Notes: generated by a model not told the origin, from the sequence alone. 64,000 nt of DNA from Tipula vernalis (GCA_958295665.1 OY282558.1:113450838-113514837); one strand, 5' to 3'. Positions 25,591 through 38,161 are shown, counted from the stretch's first letter. A program made the numbers and translations.

Positions 25591-27446
25591 TAATTGAAAA
25601 CCTGGTTCAGAGAAGGTGCTTATTTACTCCTAAGTGGTTTATTACCTTCAAAACGAGTAAAATAAGCAGCATTTCACATCATGCCTTATAAGTTAAATTA
25701 GGAAATCAGGTTTTATTCTCACTAAATGATATAATTTGGCCTTATCGAAAATGAAGGCTAATAAAAGCAGCCACGGTACGCCTAATTACTGGAAACTCTG
25801 ATTTGAATTCTATAACATAAAAATATTGTAGCTAATCAGGCGTTTGACATAAGTAAGAAATAAAATCCTCCTAAATTATTTTTAATTTGCCGCTTTAATC
25901 TTCTATGGGAATTTTTAACTCTAAAGTTGTTTTGAAAATTAAAGTTTTTATATTTTAAGATCCTATTTGCCCATCTTCCAATTTTAAGGTAAAAGAAATT
26001 TTTACCGATTCAATTTTAATAATATTGAATTCTGCCAAAGCCGAAAGAATAATGCAGCGCAATCTTACCTGTATATTAAAATTAGGGAACAATTAAACTG
26101 CAATGCGAACTGCAGTTAACTCCGACGACATAATTTTACCAATTTTAACTCAATTTAAATTAATTCATTTTCTAATTTTTAGTATTCTTTAATAAATATA
26201 AAAATAAGTTTTTGAAATTTCTAAATTTTAAAATTCCTATAATTCCTTGAGCTTGCTGAAGTCAAATGCAACACTTTAAATATACAAAGGCCCACTCAAA
26301 TCAGGTGATTATGATCTCGAGACAAATTTTGATCGTGAAACCCCTAACTTAACAGAGTTCCAGACTATTTTACTTTACCTAATTGATTCTGTCTGACAAT
26401 TGATAAAACTATTCCCTATAAAAAGTGGAAGGATTAACGACCAGAATCCACTTCAACATCAGAAATAATCTTACACTATGAACTTATCAAATATGTACTT
26501 TCAAATAGCATTTCAAAAAAATGTGATCTCACACTGAAGAGTTGTTAATGACATTTTTGAATATAGGTACCGTGCAAAAACCAAAAGAAGGAATATTTTA
26601 TGTTGAAGTGTTGTAAAACAGGCAATCCATCAGAAATTACCACCTAATTATTTTAAGTGTTGAGAACTTGAGGTTAATCAAATAAAGCAAATGTATTTAT
26701 AATCGGTTATAAGTCTATATTGATCAAACCGAAATAAGTAACATTATATAAATGACAAGATAACCGACTAAAATAATACGATGTTGAGTAAATATATTGT
26801 TCGTGCATTAAAACTCTATTACTCAACAAACCGTAAATCGTATTCAACCAACAATCAAGAAACGTATAACTCACGTACCAAATTTCTACAAAATCATAAA
26901 AATAAAACGATTTCTTTAGAATTTTCCATCTCAAAAATTTATGACTTTCATCTCTAGTCTACAAAGTATGTATGTAGGTATCTATGTACTTTTCATTTTC
27001 ATTTCAACAAAAATCACAACCCAACGGAGAGATGAATGTAAACAGATAAGTTGTGTATGCGAGATACAAACTCTACTAAGCATGTTGTTTCTTTTAGTAA
27101 GAAAAAGATCATGTAACATTATTATTGTAAGTTGTTACATGTTGCTAGATTTTGAATGTAAAAAAAATAAAAAAACATAAAAAATTGTATGTTGATAAAC
27201 TTCATCATGTTATATATTTTTATATGAATTACGACAGTTACTGATTCGTTTAAGAATTCAAGAATATCGTTTTAATAATTTATAATTTCGTAACGTTTTT
27301 GTTGGATAGTGATATAAAAATCTAGAGATAAACAAATAACAATCTTAGCTAGGTTTTGTAATAATTTTTACAAAAATAGTTTTGATGGGAAAAATTTGGA
27401 AAATATTTCCAATTTGTTATTATGTGTATGATAAATGATCACCTAC
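25591..27446. other. AT-rich stretch, probably intron
   Basis: No coding or repeat signal was recognised. It lies immediately downstream, on the minus strand, of the ankyrin exon donor site, so it is probably the start of that gene's next intron. Confidence 0.45.
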
Positions 27447-27557
27447 CTCATCTTTACAATCCACATGTACTTTTCCACTATCCAGTACTCGTTTTAAAAC
27501 AACTTCATCACCCCGTAGTGCGGCCAAATGGAGCTGAACATCTGATGGTGTTTCTTT
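27447..27557 (-). CDS. Internal exon of an ankyrin-repeat protein (ANKRD29-like)
   Basis: On the minus strand a pyrimidine-rich tract and ATTATTGCAG acceptor precede AAAGAAACACC. After 37 complete codons the exon ends GATGAG before a strong GTAGGT donor. The translated exon begins KETPSDVQLHLAALRGD and continues VLKRVLDSGKVHVDCKDE, a typical ankyrin unit (LHLAA..G...VVK.LLD.G). The opening KETP, the spacing and the ending before an expected GTT match the start of ANKRD29-type proteins as I remember them. Such proteins are scaffolds without enzymatic activity. The exon is in phase 0 at both ends. It has no stops and its base composition differs from its surroundings. No other exon of the gene was found in the window, so its introns must be long. 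Confidence 0.75.
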
Positions 27558-28930
27558 CTGCAATAATACGTTTAAAAGAAAATAAGAATAAGATTTTTGT
27601 TTATTTTTTGTATACATTTTTAATGAATCAAGTAAAGTAGTTTATGCATTTATGTTACGAGTATAGTAATTTAGTTAATTAGATTAGAACTACAGCAATT
27701 AACGTTTAATAATTCTAGGTTGTAAATTATTTTGATATGCGTGTACGGATCTTAGTATTTAACAACTTTTGGCATAAATGCAAGAGATATATAATATTCT
27801 AAGAAGACTAGTGGCGTCTGTATCAGTATATATAATTCAGGTCATTGTATTGCATTATCCTTCAAACATTTTAAATGTACAAAAATTACGAAAACAAAAC
27901 TTTTTTTTATAGAGTGCATGTATACGAGTAAAGTATAGAATTAATTTTAATTTAAAAATCGATAGTTTTCTATAAAATGTAGTCGATTAGTTTTGTAATA
28001 TCCTTTTTGATGTACATTTTCACGGGGTTCTCTATATTTATAATACACTCATAGCTGTTTTTGCTGCTAACACATGAATAATGTTCTGGTTTTATATTGG
28101 AAATGCAATTATTATTTCGTTGCAGTTCAATGACTTGCGACAATTTATGTAAACATAAATAACAATTTTTATTGGTCACGAGATTTGATTGGGTTGGACA
28201 AAACTCATGACATCATTGGGGATAACGGGTTTTAAATAGAAATACATGTCAATTTTCAAACAATTTATCGATATATGTATGTAAATTTAATCATTGTAAA
28301 AAAGAATAACAAACGTAATAAGACTCTTTTATATATTGCGAATAACTTTAACAATATGTTGCCAAAATAGATTTGGATTTACATTTATGATTAATTTTAT
28401 TCTGGTTTTGTGTCTGCTCAGAGAGACGTTTTAATCGTATAGACTACAGAGCTTAATAATTTAATTTAAATATTTTTTTTTATCAAATAATGGTTTTCAT
28501 CAGTTAAATCAATTATTACCCTAAAGTCGACTTTATCTATGGGTTCTCACCTAAGCAGCTTTGCGTTTATTCGCTATCTGTTTTATGACGACAAAGAATA
28601 ATTCAAAAATCGAAACGGTTAATGATGATCGGTTAATGGCAAAATTTAATTTCACCGACTCGTTCACGGTTTATCCATCAAGAAATGTATGGGTTTCACA
28701 GTTCTTTCATAAATGGTTGCCTCACTTAACAGTCGTCTTCTCGAACGATTCTCACCATGCCTTCGATGCGTTATTTGGAACCTATATTATCATCTGGCAG
28801 TCTAGATAGGCACTGCACAGTGAATCAAGCGAAAATGCTTGCCTTGAGGTTCTAAAATTTGCGAATAGAGATTAAAACATTTGGGGTTCAGCTCATTAAA
28901 ATATTGTGGACAAAGGCCAAACTAATTAGT
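27558..28930. other. AT-rich stretch, probably intron upstream of the exon
   Basis: No gene or element is recognisable. The frame at 28561-28809 has no known motif, although it lies just upstream of the LINE fragment and could be a decayed part of it. Confidence 0.4.
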
Positions 28931-28934
28931 CCGG

Positions 28935-30274
28935 AGCTAGTTGCTGTTTGTGAGGACTTCCTCGTTAAATGGTGTTAAATATTATCCAGATGGAAGGAAT
29001 TTAAGTGCTTACAACAACTACGTAGTGCGAATTGAGGAAGAGTTAACATCTAGTCATAAGGAGTTCTGGAATTTCATTAACAGCAAGAAAAAAGTGGCTG
29101 GCTTTCCGTCTTCTATGTCTTACCAGAGTTCCGTTGCTAATCAGCCCTTGGATATCTGTAATCTGTTTGCCAATTTTTTTGCGTCGGTTTATAAACCTGT
29201 TCTGTCGTCCGCTATCGTATCTCCAGCTTTATCCACCTTCGATCAATTTAATATTTTCAAGTTTACCGAGGAAGAAGTTTGGAATTGCTTGCTCTAGCTC
29301 GAGGTTGGAAAGAGACCGGGTTATGATGGCTTCCCGCCGATTTTGTTTACCGCTATTACCTTCATATTTAATGTGATTAACCCTTCCTATTACCTTCATA
29401 TTTAATGAAAGCCTTCGTCGCGGTTTTTTCCCCGATTCTTGGAAAATTTCTTGTATTGCGTGAGTAATTATCGTGGGATCACCATTCTTTCTGTCTTACC
29501 CAAGTTGTTTGAGTCTATGGTTCATAGAATCTTGTTCTTCCACACTAAAAACTTCATTTCTCCTGTACAACATGGATTTTATCCCGGTAGGTTTTTGCGT
29601 ACACAAATTAATTATTGTACACAATTTTATTTAATTAAAAATATTTTATTTTATTTTAAGTAAATTTATTTTATTATTTACTTAATTATTTTTTTTTTAA
29701 TTTATTTATTTCATTATTGTTCATCATTTTAATTTTTTTATATCCCCGCGCGATCTGGGCGGCATGTCACCGCATTGAAGATCGAGAGCAGACTGAACTT
29801 CTGAAGTGAAAATAAATATTTAATTTTATTTTGCTTTGATGTCTCTTCTTATGGAAGAGACAGTAGTTCATTGGTTGAATGTGTGTGTTCCCAGATGGTA
29901 ACGTCAACGTTGAGCGACGTGAAGGCGCTGCATTAGTGGTTGGGTGAATTCAGACGCGAATGTATGTGAGTGATACTTTGTGGCGGAGCACGCATGAGTG
30001 AGCCGCTAAAAGGTCTACAGTAACTAACTTGATTTCGTTTTGTGGCGACTTATTTGATAGTTTAATTTCCAGACATCAGCTTGACGTTTTATATACCGAT
30101 TTTGCCAAGGCTTTTGATATGATTGACCACTCTATTCTTCTTAGTAAGTTAGAGAGTCTAAATTGTCAGTTCATTCCTATTAAATGGTTACGTTCCTACC
30201 TCATTGATCGTCAGCATTCCGTTAGGATCTTGGGTTCTTACTTCTGCTCGGATAACGGTACTCCACCGGTACCA
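28935..30274 (+). pseudogene. Jockey-type LINE reverse transcriptase, interrupted
   Basis: The plus strand carries a non-LTR retrotransposon segment. The region before RT reads FWNFINSKKKVAGFPSSM and ICNLFANFFASVYKP (about 29060-29200). RT blocks follow: PGYDGFPPILF, SNYRGITILSVLPKLFESM, NFISPVQHGFYPGR (about 29546-29590), then after an insertion TNLISFCGDLFDSLISRHQL, the catalytic block VLYTDFAKAFDMIDH (about 30085-30130), and SDNGTPPVP. The second catalytic YADD block is absent because an unrelated LINE begins at about 30275. A short duplication (tattaccttcatatttaatg) sits at 29352-29407. The wording suggests the Jockey clade. Stops and shifts mark it as dead. Confidence 0.88.
29593..30010. 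mobile_element. 418-bp insertion in the Jockey RT, possible solo LTR
   Basis: The RT frame stops at CCCGGTAGGT and resumes at AGGTCTACAGTAACT, so removing 29593-30014 restores a continuous conserved stretch. The word AGGT flanks both sides (29589-29592 and 30011-30014), a 4-bp target duplication. The insert is AT-rich for its first 140 bp and GC-richer afterwards. It has an AATAAA near 29810 and no open frame. A 4-bp duplication and a poly-A signal fit a solo LTR, but the ends (TTTTGCG and GCTAAA) are not the usual TG and CA. Confidence 0.65.
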
Positions 30275-31087
30275 AAAAAGGCGAGGGGGGAAGAATCTGT
30301 CCCGGCGGTCTCGGGTTCTTCGGTCCGGTCTGGACTTACCTTCAGGCACGCTGCGGAGTCGGAGATCGTTGGGAGCTTGCCCTCTGGTTTTCCTGAGGTT
30401 GTCCTCACTGGAGAGCAGCTTAAGGCTGTCCAAGAGGGCATCCTAGATAAGGTGCTAGAGCAAGAGGCCAAGGAGCTTAAACCTAAGTTCCTTGGCAGGC
30501 AGCTTCGGCCTGGTTGGCTGGTAGTAACCTGTGCTGACCGGGCCACTGTTCAGTGGCTCAGAGAGGCCATAGTAACTATCCAGCCATGGGAGGGTGCATA
30601 GCTGATCATGGCCGAGACGGAAAACCTGCCTCGAGCCAGGATTGTGTTCGGCACCTTCCCAAATAGTGCAGAATTGCCCACGGAGAAGCTTTTTGGTTTT
30701 ATCAAAAGCCAAAACGAGGGCATGCAGGCGATCAACTGGAGAGTGATCAGGAGAGAGGCAAAAGGCTCTTCGGCCTTTTGCACCTTCTCTATAGACCACT
30801 CTGCAGTTGAGAAGCTCAAGCGGGTTGGCTTTAAAGTCACCTATAAGTTTGGGACTGTTCAATTGCATCCCGAGGGTGTTCAGGGTGGTGCTAAACCGGC
30901 TTCTGTCGGCGGGACCCAAGTGGTCAAGCCTGTGGAGGCTACGGTAGCGGGACATGTAGCCAAGACCACTGGGGTGGCCCCCCTCTCCAGGAGACAGGTG
31001 AAGAGAAGGCGGCAAAGAGAAAGAAAGGCGTCAGGGGTCCACAGGGGAAGGCCCCGCAAGGGCTCCCCCTGCACAAGCTACTGGTGA
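30275..31087 (+). pseudogene. LINE ORF1 protein, DUF4780-like
   Basis: In one frame the segment reads VVLTGEQLKAVQEGILDKVL, LGRQLRPGWLVVTCADRATV, then an in-frame TAG at 30599-30601. It continues LPRARIVFGTFPNSAELPTE, GMQAINWRVIRREAKGSSAF and a basic tail (RRQVKRRRQRERK), with a stop at 31085-31087. DUF4780 domains are found in ORF1 of insect LINEs, where ORF1 proteins bind the element RNA. The basic tail supports nucleic-acid binding. No start codon of its own was identified because the 5' end merges with the Jockey frame. The single stop makes it a pseudogene unless read through. Confidence 0.8.
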
Positions 31088-31231
31088 GGCCTGGAGGCTC
31101 TCAGGCAGCGGGGGCCAGCAGAACGGCGATGGAGGACACTGGTCAGCCATCGGCCGGACAAAAAAGCATGCGGGTGGTGGCGATGCTGAAAAGGAGGCTG
31201 AGCAGGGTTGTCAGAAGAGGCCTTCGGAAAA

Positions 31232-34200
31232 ATGAAGGCATACATCGCCTGCCTGCAGATAAACCTGCATCATGCGAAGGCGTCTTCGGACGTCCTTTAT
31301 CGTAGGTTTATCTGCCAAAACATTGGCATGGCTCTAATCCAGGAGCCATGGGTGACAGGTAACCAGATTAGAGGTGTACCAAATCAAGTGGGTAAGTTAA
31401 TTTGTCATAACGGAACTGAGAGTCCAAGAGCTATTTTGGCCAGTTCGCAAATTAATTTTATTCCCATTTCAGAGTTCATCTCCAGGGACTTGGTTGCAGT
31501 AATGGTGGAGGTTCTAGGTGAAAGAGGCAAACAGGAGGTTATAATGGTTTCCGCCTACTTTCTTTGAGACTCGAGAGTTAATACCTCCACTTGAAGTTAG
31601 GCAGCTCATAGCTCATATCAAATGCAATGGGCTGGCCTACCTGATAGGATGCGATACAAACGCGCACCACACGGTGTGGGGTAGCACGGACATCAATAAC
31701 AAGGCCTTTTGAAACCTTTTTGAATTTCTGAACTCAAATAATGTAGACATTGCCAATAGGGGAAGGAAACCTACTTTTATAAATGCCATTAGGCAGGAGG
31801 TCCTAGATTTGACACTTGCTAGTCCGCATTTCAGCGACTTGGTCAAAAACTATCATGTGTCTGAAGAGGCCTCATTATCGGATCACTTGCACATCAGAGG
31901 CAGGAAATCAGAATTCCAAAACTGACCGACTGGGACCCTTATAGAGTATCACTCGAATCAGAAAGCCCTCGATTGTGGGGAACATAGAGTCTGCAGAGGG
32001 TTTGGAGGTCTGTTCAAACCAGCTGCATAATTCTATACACTTGGCTTACGAGAACATCTGCCCGGTTAAGCGAAGGGAGTTCACAAAGATGATCCCTTGG
32101 TGGAACGGGGCGCTGGGTAAACTGAGGAAAAACTCGAGAAGATTATTGAACAAAGCTAAACGCACCGGTGAATAGGGCGAGTATAAGATGGCCTTGACGG
32201 AATATAATCTCGAACTAAGAAGTTCCAAAACGGCTACCTGGAGAAATTTCTGTGAGAGAATCATTGAATTGCCCTCTGCAGCTCGTCTCCAGAAAGCCAT
32301 TTCCAGGGATCATTCAAATGGTTTAGGACATCTCCAGAAGCAAGATGGGAGGTTCACTGAAAACCGGAAGGAAACCTTAGACGTACTGCTAGAGACCCAC
32401 CTTCCGGATTCAGTAGAGGTAGGAGCCCAAGAGGACCCGCATGATCCTTCAAGTGAGGTGGCCTATGCTCCTCACAGTAGGATCTGGAGTCTCTCTGGGA
32501 AAATTTTCACACCTAGCAAAGTGCGATGGGCTATTGGGTCTTTCAAACCTTTCAAATCCGCTGGAGGGGATGGTATCTTTCCAGCTTTACTTCAAAAAGG
32601 TATTGAGGAAATACTCCCCAGCTTGATCCAGATGTTTCGGGCAAGTTATGCTTTTAACTATATTCCGAAACTGTGGAGGAAGGTAAATGTGGTCTTTATA
32701 CCAAAGGGAGGGGGTCGTCCAGATACCCAGGCCAGATCATATCGGCCAATTAGCCTCACATCGTTTCTATTGAAGACGATGGAAAAAATGCTGGACTATC
32801 AATAGGAAGTGAGTTCCTTGGAAAAAATCCGCTGCATCGGGACCAGTTTGCGTATCAAACTGGTAAATCTACTGTGATAGCCCTTAGCAGTCTAGTCACG
32901 AGGATTGAAAAAGCAGTGACATATAAAGAAATTGCCCTTTGTGCCTTTGTGGATATTGAGGGGGCGTTTGATAATACCTCCTATGGATCTATAGAGAGGA
33001 GGCAGCAATGGAAAAAAAGGTTCCGCTTTCTACAATTAGGTGGATCCGTTCCATGCTGGAACATCGTGAGATTACTGTTAGACTAGGTGGCGAGTCAGTA
33101 ACCATCAGGGCCGTAACGGGCTGCCCCAAGGAGGCGTACTATCTCCTCTTTTGAGGTCATTGGTTATTGACGGACTACTGGTCTTTCTGAGTAGCCATGG
33201 GACATCAATCCAGGGCTATGCGGATGATGTGGCTATCATAATCAGAGGCAAGTTTGATTTCTGATCGTACGCAAAATGCACTCAATATAATATGGCAGTG
33301 GTGTTACCAGGAAAGACTCAATGTCAATCCAAACAAAACTGTCATTGTTCCTTTTACGAGAAGGAAAAAGCTTGCGCTTAAAGCTCCCTCGTTAAACGGT
33401 ACTACTGTTCCTTTTTCCAGCGAGGTTAAATATCGAGGGGTTATCCTAAATCAAAAACTGAACTGGAACCAACATTTGTTGAAAGTTCAAAATAGAGCCA
33501 CCAAGGCTTTCTGGGCCTGTCAAAGACTCTATGAGTGTACTTGGGGACTACAACCAAAAATGATCTACTGGTCATTTCTTACAATCATTAGGCCTATGGT
33601 CACCTACGCATTGGTTGTATGGTGGCCTAAAACTGAGCAGAAGACTCAATGAAATCATGTCCAACCGCGGCGATGGAGTCACTTCTAGGACTGACACCGT
33701 TACACCTGATTGTTAAAAAGGATGCTGCAATTATGGCCCTGAAAATGCAGGCGGAAGGAAATATCAAACCAGGCAATATGGTGGATCATCTGGAAATCTT
33801 TAAGGAATTTCAGACAGACCCTACCAAAGGAATGCCTTCCGACTGTATGCCAGCTAAACTGGACTTCCACAAACCATTCTGTGTTAGGTTACCTGACCGG
33901 GATGTGTGGAGTGCAGGTGGACCATCCTTTGAGCGAGGGTCCATGGTATGGTTTACAGATGGATCAAAAACGGAAGATAGGGCAGGGATAGGAATACACG
34001 GGAATGGCACTACCCTCTCGAAGTCCTTGGGTACCAATGCTACCGTTTTTCAAGCAGAAGTACATGCTATCGAACTTTGCGCTAGGATAGGCATAGCAAA
34101 AGGCCTAACCGATGCAAAGATTTATATTGTATCAGACAGCCAATCGGCCCTAAAGGCTCTTAGGTCGTATACCGTTGAATCAAGGCTGGTATGGGATTGT

Positions 34201-34778
34201 CTGAAGGTTATTAAACATCTGACGAGCTCAAATAAGGTAACACTTATGTGGGTGCCAGGTCATACTGGAATCGAAGGAAACGAGGCAGCTGATGGCCTCG
34301 CTCGTGAGGGTTCTGCATCTCCATTTATTGGACCAGAACCCTTCAGCGGCGTCACTAAGAGACACCTTAGAGCAGCGGTAAAACGCTGGGAAGATGTTCA
34401 AAAGTCCTACTACTGGCGCAGAATTCCAGGTTTACGACAGGCGAAGAAATATATATATCACCTTCGTCTGTCAGGGTTAAGGAGTGTCTTGAACTTAGGA
34501 AAGATGAGTTGAGGCTGCTTACTGGCTTCCTCACAGGTCATGTCCCCTTAAGGTATCACCTTAAGAAGATGGGCCTAAATACGACAGATGGATACTGCTT
34601 CTGCGATCTGGAAGCGGAATCAGCGGAACATGTTCTGTGCCAATGCCCAGCAATTTTCCAGCAAAGACTGCAACATCTAGGAGGGAAAACAATGAGCTCG
34701 GATAGTATGTATCTTGTACCGGCCAGTAGTATTATCAGATTCATTAAGAACCTGAATATTGACTGGACGGATAATTAA
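31232..34778 (+). pseudogene. LINE ORF2: endonuclease, RT, RNase H, zinc knuckle
   Basis: From an ATG at 31232: an apurinic-type endonuclease with LQINLHHAKA, ALIQEPWV, GCDTNAHHTVWGS (31645-31690), VLDLTLAS and SDHL. The RT follows with SAGGDGIFPALLQKG, FIPKGGG, SYRPISLTSFLLKTMEKM (about 32735-32795), the catalytic FVDIEGAFDN (about 32945-32975), CPKGGVLSPLL and the catalytic GYADDVAI (about 33215-33240). The RNase H has FTDGSKTEDRAG, FQAEVHAIELCA, VSDSQSALKAL and VPGHTGIEGNEAADGLA (33950-34310), so its acidic residues are retained. A C-C-H-C knuckle, CFCDLEAESAEHVLCQC, lies at 34594-34645, with a stop at 34776-34778. Breaks include a shift near 31565, TGA near 31710, TAG at 32173, and shifts near 32805, 33080, 33250, 33650 and 34510. 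Confidence 0.92.
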
Positions 34779-34869
34779 GTAGGGTCTATCAAAATAGATC
34801 TTTTAGGTCGCAGTGCGAGGTGGCTTATCGCCCACATGGCCCTCCAGTAAATAATAATAATAATAGATA

Positions 34870-37090
34870 TAATTTTAGACTCTCCCAATATTACAATTTT
34901 GCCAACAAAAATCTCAAATAATTTGATTTTTTATTTTGCCGTTCGTAAACCCCCTCTCCCCTTCGTGAAGTACTTTTAATTTCAAAAATAATTCTCCAAT
35001 TAATTGTACACTTATACCCTATTCGTATTAAAAATAGTTGTCGAACGATATTTCGTACTTTCGAACAAAATTTTTATCCGAATTCGCATTAGACGGTACC
35101 GCCAATATGAAAATGAAGTTATTAGCGATTTGGTTTCTTAAATTCGGATTCAGGGAATTCGAAAAGAACCTGAAAGTAGAATATCGCGGTACTAAATTTC
35201 CGAATACGAATCAATTTTCAGTAAAATCGGATTACTCGGTAGCCTCCCAGGTCGGATCAATTTAATAAAACATTTGTTTATGGTTCTATCAAAGCATCCG
35301 GCCTTTTTACTGTCGATATGATAGAATATTTACTGAAAAGATCTGTTTTGTTTATTTCAACGTACTTAATCTAAACCAAACTGTTGTATTGAAAATTATT
35401 TACAAAATTTTGTTTTCGATAACTCACCTATATTAGTACTAATACCTGTTATATAGAATTACGACGATATTTTACTCCAAGCAATTGAAAAAATCATATT
35501 TTTCAAAGTAAACAACTTTACTTTCAATTACATAAACCAGTTATCATTTAGAGTGCGTCATATAGAATTTAATTTTAGTGTTTGTTTTGTATTTTTTTTG
35601 TCTATGACACGAACATCAGTTTTGGTTTATTAGCCGTTTTATTTAACACCTTCAAAATAATTCCCAACATCTATTCAGAAATATTTATTTGGTGTTACTT
35701 TTAACCGGACAGTGAATTATTTTTATTTACTCGATAATCGATTAACGTCAACACGTTTTTTTGTGTAATATTGTTTGGTTTTTAGGCAAAAAAAAAATCT
35801 GTTTCTGGAATATTTTTAACAAATTTTATCCAAATATCGTCTCTAAGTCACTCTTTTATTGATAACTTATTAAAGTCTAGACATAAATCATCGTTAATCA
35901 ATTTTAATATTCACTCAAGGCTTATTGTAACATGTGCTTGCTATGAGCAGATATTGATCTTAAAATATTTGTATCATCATGTATGAATTATGCAAATTTT
36001 TGAAATACACTCGTTTATTTTTGTACATAAACATTTTCCAATTTTCATTTGCGTCACTATGTACGAGTCCTACCTCGAATCAAAATACCAATAAATAAAA
36101 TTGAATATATTACATCGAGTTTATTTTTAAATTAGAAAATGCTAAAAGTAATTTGCAATTATCGTAATTAAATTTCCAATTTAATTTAATTTAAATTTTA
36201 ATTAAAGATGTATGTACGATTACATTACACTCAACTCTATTTTTTTTATAATCTCAGAGACAATGAATGAAAGGAGTTTGACTTTTAACCTTTGGACTTG
36301 TAAAGTTTGCTTTGAACTTTATAGTTTGATAGCTACATTGTAAAAATAATGGATGAAATTAAAATCGATGTAGAGACCAAGAGTTCAATAAATTTATAAA
36401 TGTTTGCCAAATTCCGTCTTAAATAACGTACGAAATTTCCTGAAGAACTTCTACTACTGAAAATGGCCGGACAGGAAAATATTTGTTATCGCCCTCAGTT
36501 GACAATAATTAAAAATGTTTTACAAAAGATCTCTCAGCAGCTTGACCAGTTGGTCTTGCCATTGTTTTATAGTTGGATGTTTACGTTTATTGAATTATCA
36601 TTGCAAGTAGCAATAGGTAGTAACATATAGGCTAATTGATTGTCTAGATTTGCTCTTAATAAATTATTCCGACAAGTCTGTTTAAAACTACTTGAAAATT
36701 TCTTGGCACTTTCATGTAAAGTCCGCATTCCAGCAACGAATTATTTGATTTGATTAGGCTGAACGACTACTTCCACAACACAATTTCTCCTCCGTTTAGA
36801 TTTCAAATAGAATATTGACAGCAATTAATGAATTTGTAACAAGTTCATTTTTCCAAAACCAATTATGTATATATGTAATGTACTGTCAGTTGGTTAAAAA
36901 TTGTCGAGAAGCCGTGAAATTAAAAAAAAAAAATAAATAAATAGTTTTTGGAAATTACAATTGGCGATTGGAACCGTGGATTTAGACAAAATATTTGTCG
37001 GCATTACAACTTCAAGAAATTTGTACTATACCATATTTCAGTCGTTCTGCGAGCGCTGATGCTAATTTTTGTACGGTGTTACAGCTTTAT
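34870..37090. other. AT-rich stretch, no gene recognised
   Basis: The rest of the Jockey RT interrupted at 30274 does not resume here. A 75-codon frame at 35038-35265 has no recognised motif. Nothing else could be supported. Confidence 0.45.
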
Positions 37091-37178
37091 TTTATTCCGA
37101 TAGGTAGTGCTTTCTCTCTATTTCCAATCGTCAATTGACGATTGGAAATATAGAGAAAGCACTACCTATCGGAATAAA
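37091..37178. repeat. 88-bp palindrome, 43 of 44 bases paired
   Basis: Two 44-base arms meet at the centre (37134/37135, in cgtcaattgacg) with no loop and one mismatch. The arms begin TTTATTCCGATAGGTAGTGC and contain TTTCCAATCGTC. Such a spacer-free palindrome would extrude as a cruciform or could be a head-to-head fused element end. It is non-coding and lies 85 bp before the 899-bp duplication. Confidence 0.9.
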
Positions 37179-37262
37179 GCAAACCTCGTCAATTGTTTTG
37201 ATATTTGTTTGTTGATGCTGCCTACCAAAGCAACCTGGATTATATCAAAGCAACCTTGATTT

Positions 37263-38161
37263 TACAAAGCCATAATCTAAAAAACACAGCTTTTATAAAG
37301 GAATTAGAAACGAGGAAAAAAAGAAACTTTTCATAGTAAAATACACAAAACATATGGGAAATCACTTTTTTCCTAAGACAAATTTCTAAATGAAAACGTT
37401 ACAAATTCTTAATTATGATTTCTGAAATACTTTCATAAATATTTGAATTTCAACATATATGAATGTCGTTTAAGTAAATCGTTTTTATTTTCTTGCAATA
37501 ATTGATTTATTTAAATCAAAATATAAAAAAATCTCATAACAACAGCATTCTGGTCAAATTAAAATAAAAGCTTACTACAATTCGTTTGGTCAGTAAGTCA
37601 ATATACATTACATAGATGGCAGTGATGGCCGTAAAAATTTGGTAAAATTGCACCAAAAATTACCACATGACGAAATTTCAAGTAAACAAATTCTCGGAAA
37701 AGCAAAACAAATTCACAAAATATTAAGTACGAGTGATAATTTTGTGACTAAATAATTTTTTTTCGTATTTTTCTGTAAATATTTTAGACATCTTACGTAC
37801 ACTAGTAAAACTAAAGATAAATTTAGCAAGTATTATTTTAATTCATCAGAGCCAACTTTGATTTATTTTTCAAAATGGAAATTCGAAAAATATATTTTAG
37901 TCATAGTTTAATTTTAATATTTCTGCAAATAATATTTATTCAATAACAATATAGTCTTCTTGAATGTTGTTGTTCAAAGTATGTAGAAAATATTTATATA
38001 AACATTTTATAATATTTTAGCTTTTTTCATTGAAAAACTTGAAGCTAAAAACACCATTTATACAATGGATTCCTATGGGAATCAATGAAAAGTTATACCA
38101 CTAAAAAAGCTTCTAAAAAATACGTCATTATCATTATGGCTCTATACTCTAGAAGGCTCTG
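37263..38161. repeat. Tandem duplication, copy 1 (899 bp)
   Basis: Starts TACAAAGCCATA and ends ACTCTAGAAGGCTCTG. The whole stretch is repeated in the same orientation at 38176-40714 with roughly 10% divergence. The two ends of the unit themselves share short inverted words (AAAGCCATA near the start, TTATGGCTC near the end, plus GAAGCTTTT / AAAAGCTTC). The unit may therefore be an old non-autonomous element. Copy 1 has no insertion, which makes it the empty-site reference for copy 2. Confidence 0.85.

Larger units (their letters stand above)
30275..34869 (+). mobile_element. LOA-type (Jockey superfamily) LINE, nearly full length
   Basis: A complete coding order is present: ORF1 with a DUF4780-like domain, then ORF2 with endonuclease, reverse transcriptase, RNase H and a CCHC-type knuckle. 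A short 3' UTR ends in a TAA/AAT microsatellite tail (about 34848-34866). RNase H plus a TAA-type tail fits the LOA group. The stretch is clearly GC-richer than its surroundings. The 5' end abuts a Jockey RT directly and no target duplication was found. Several stops and shifts mean it cannot move by itself. Confidence 0.88.
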
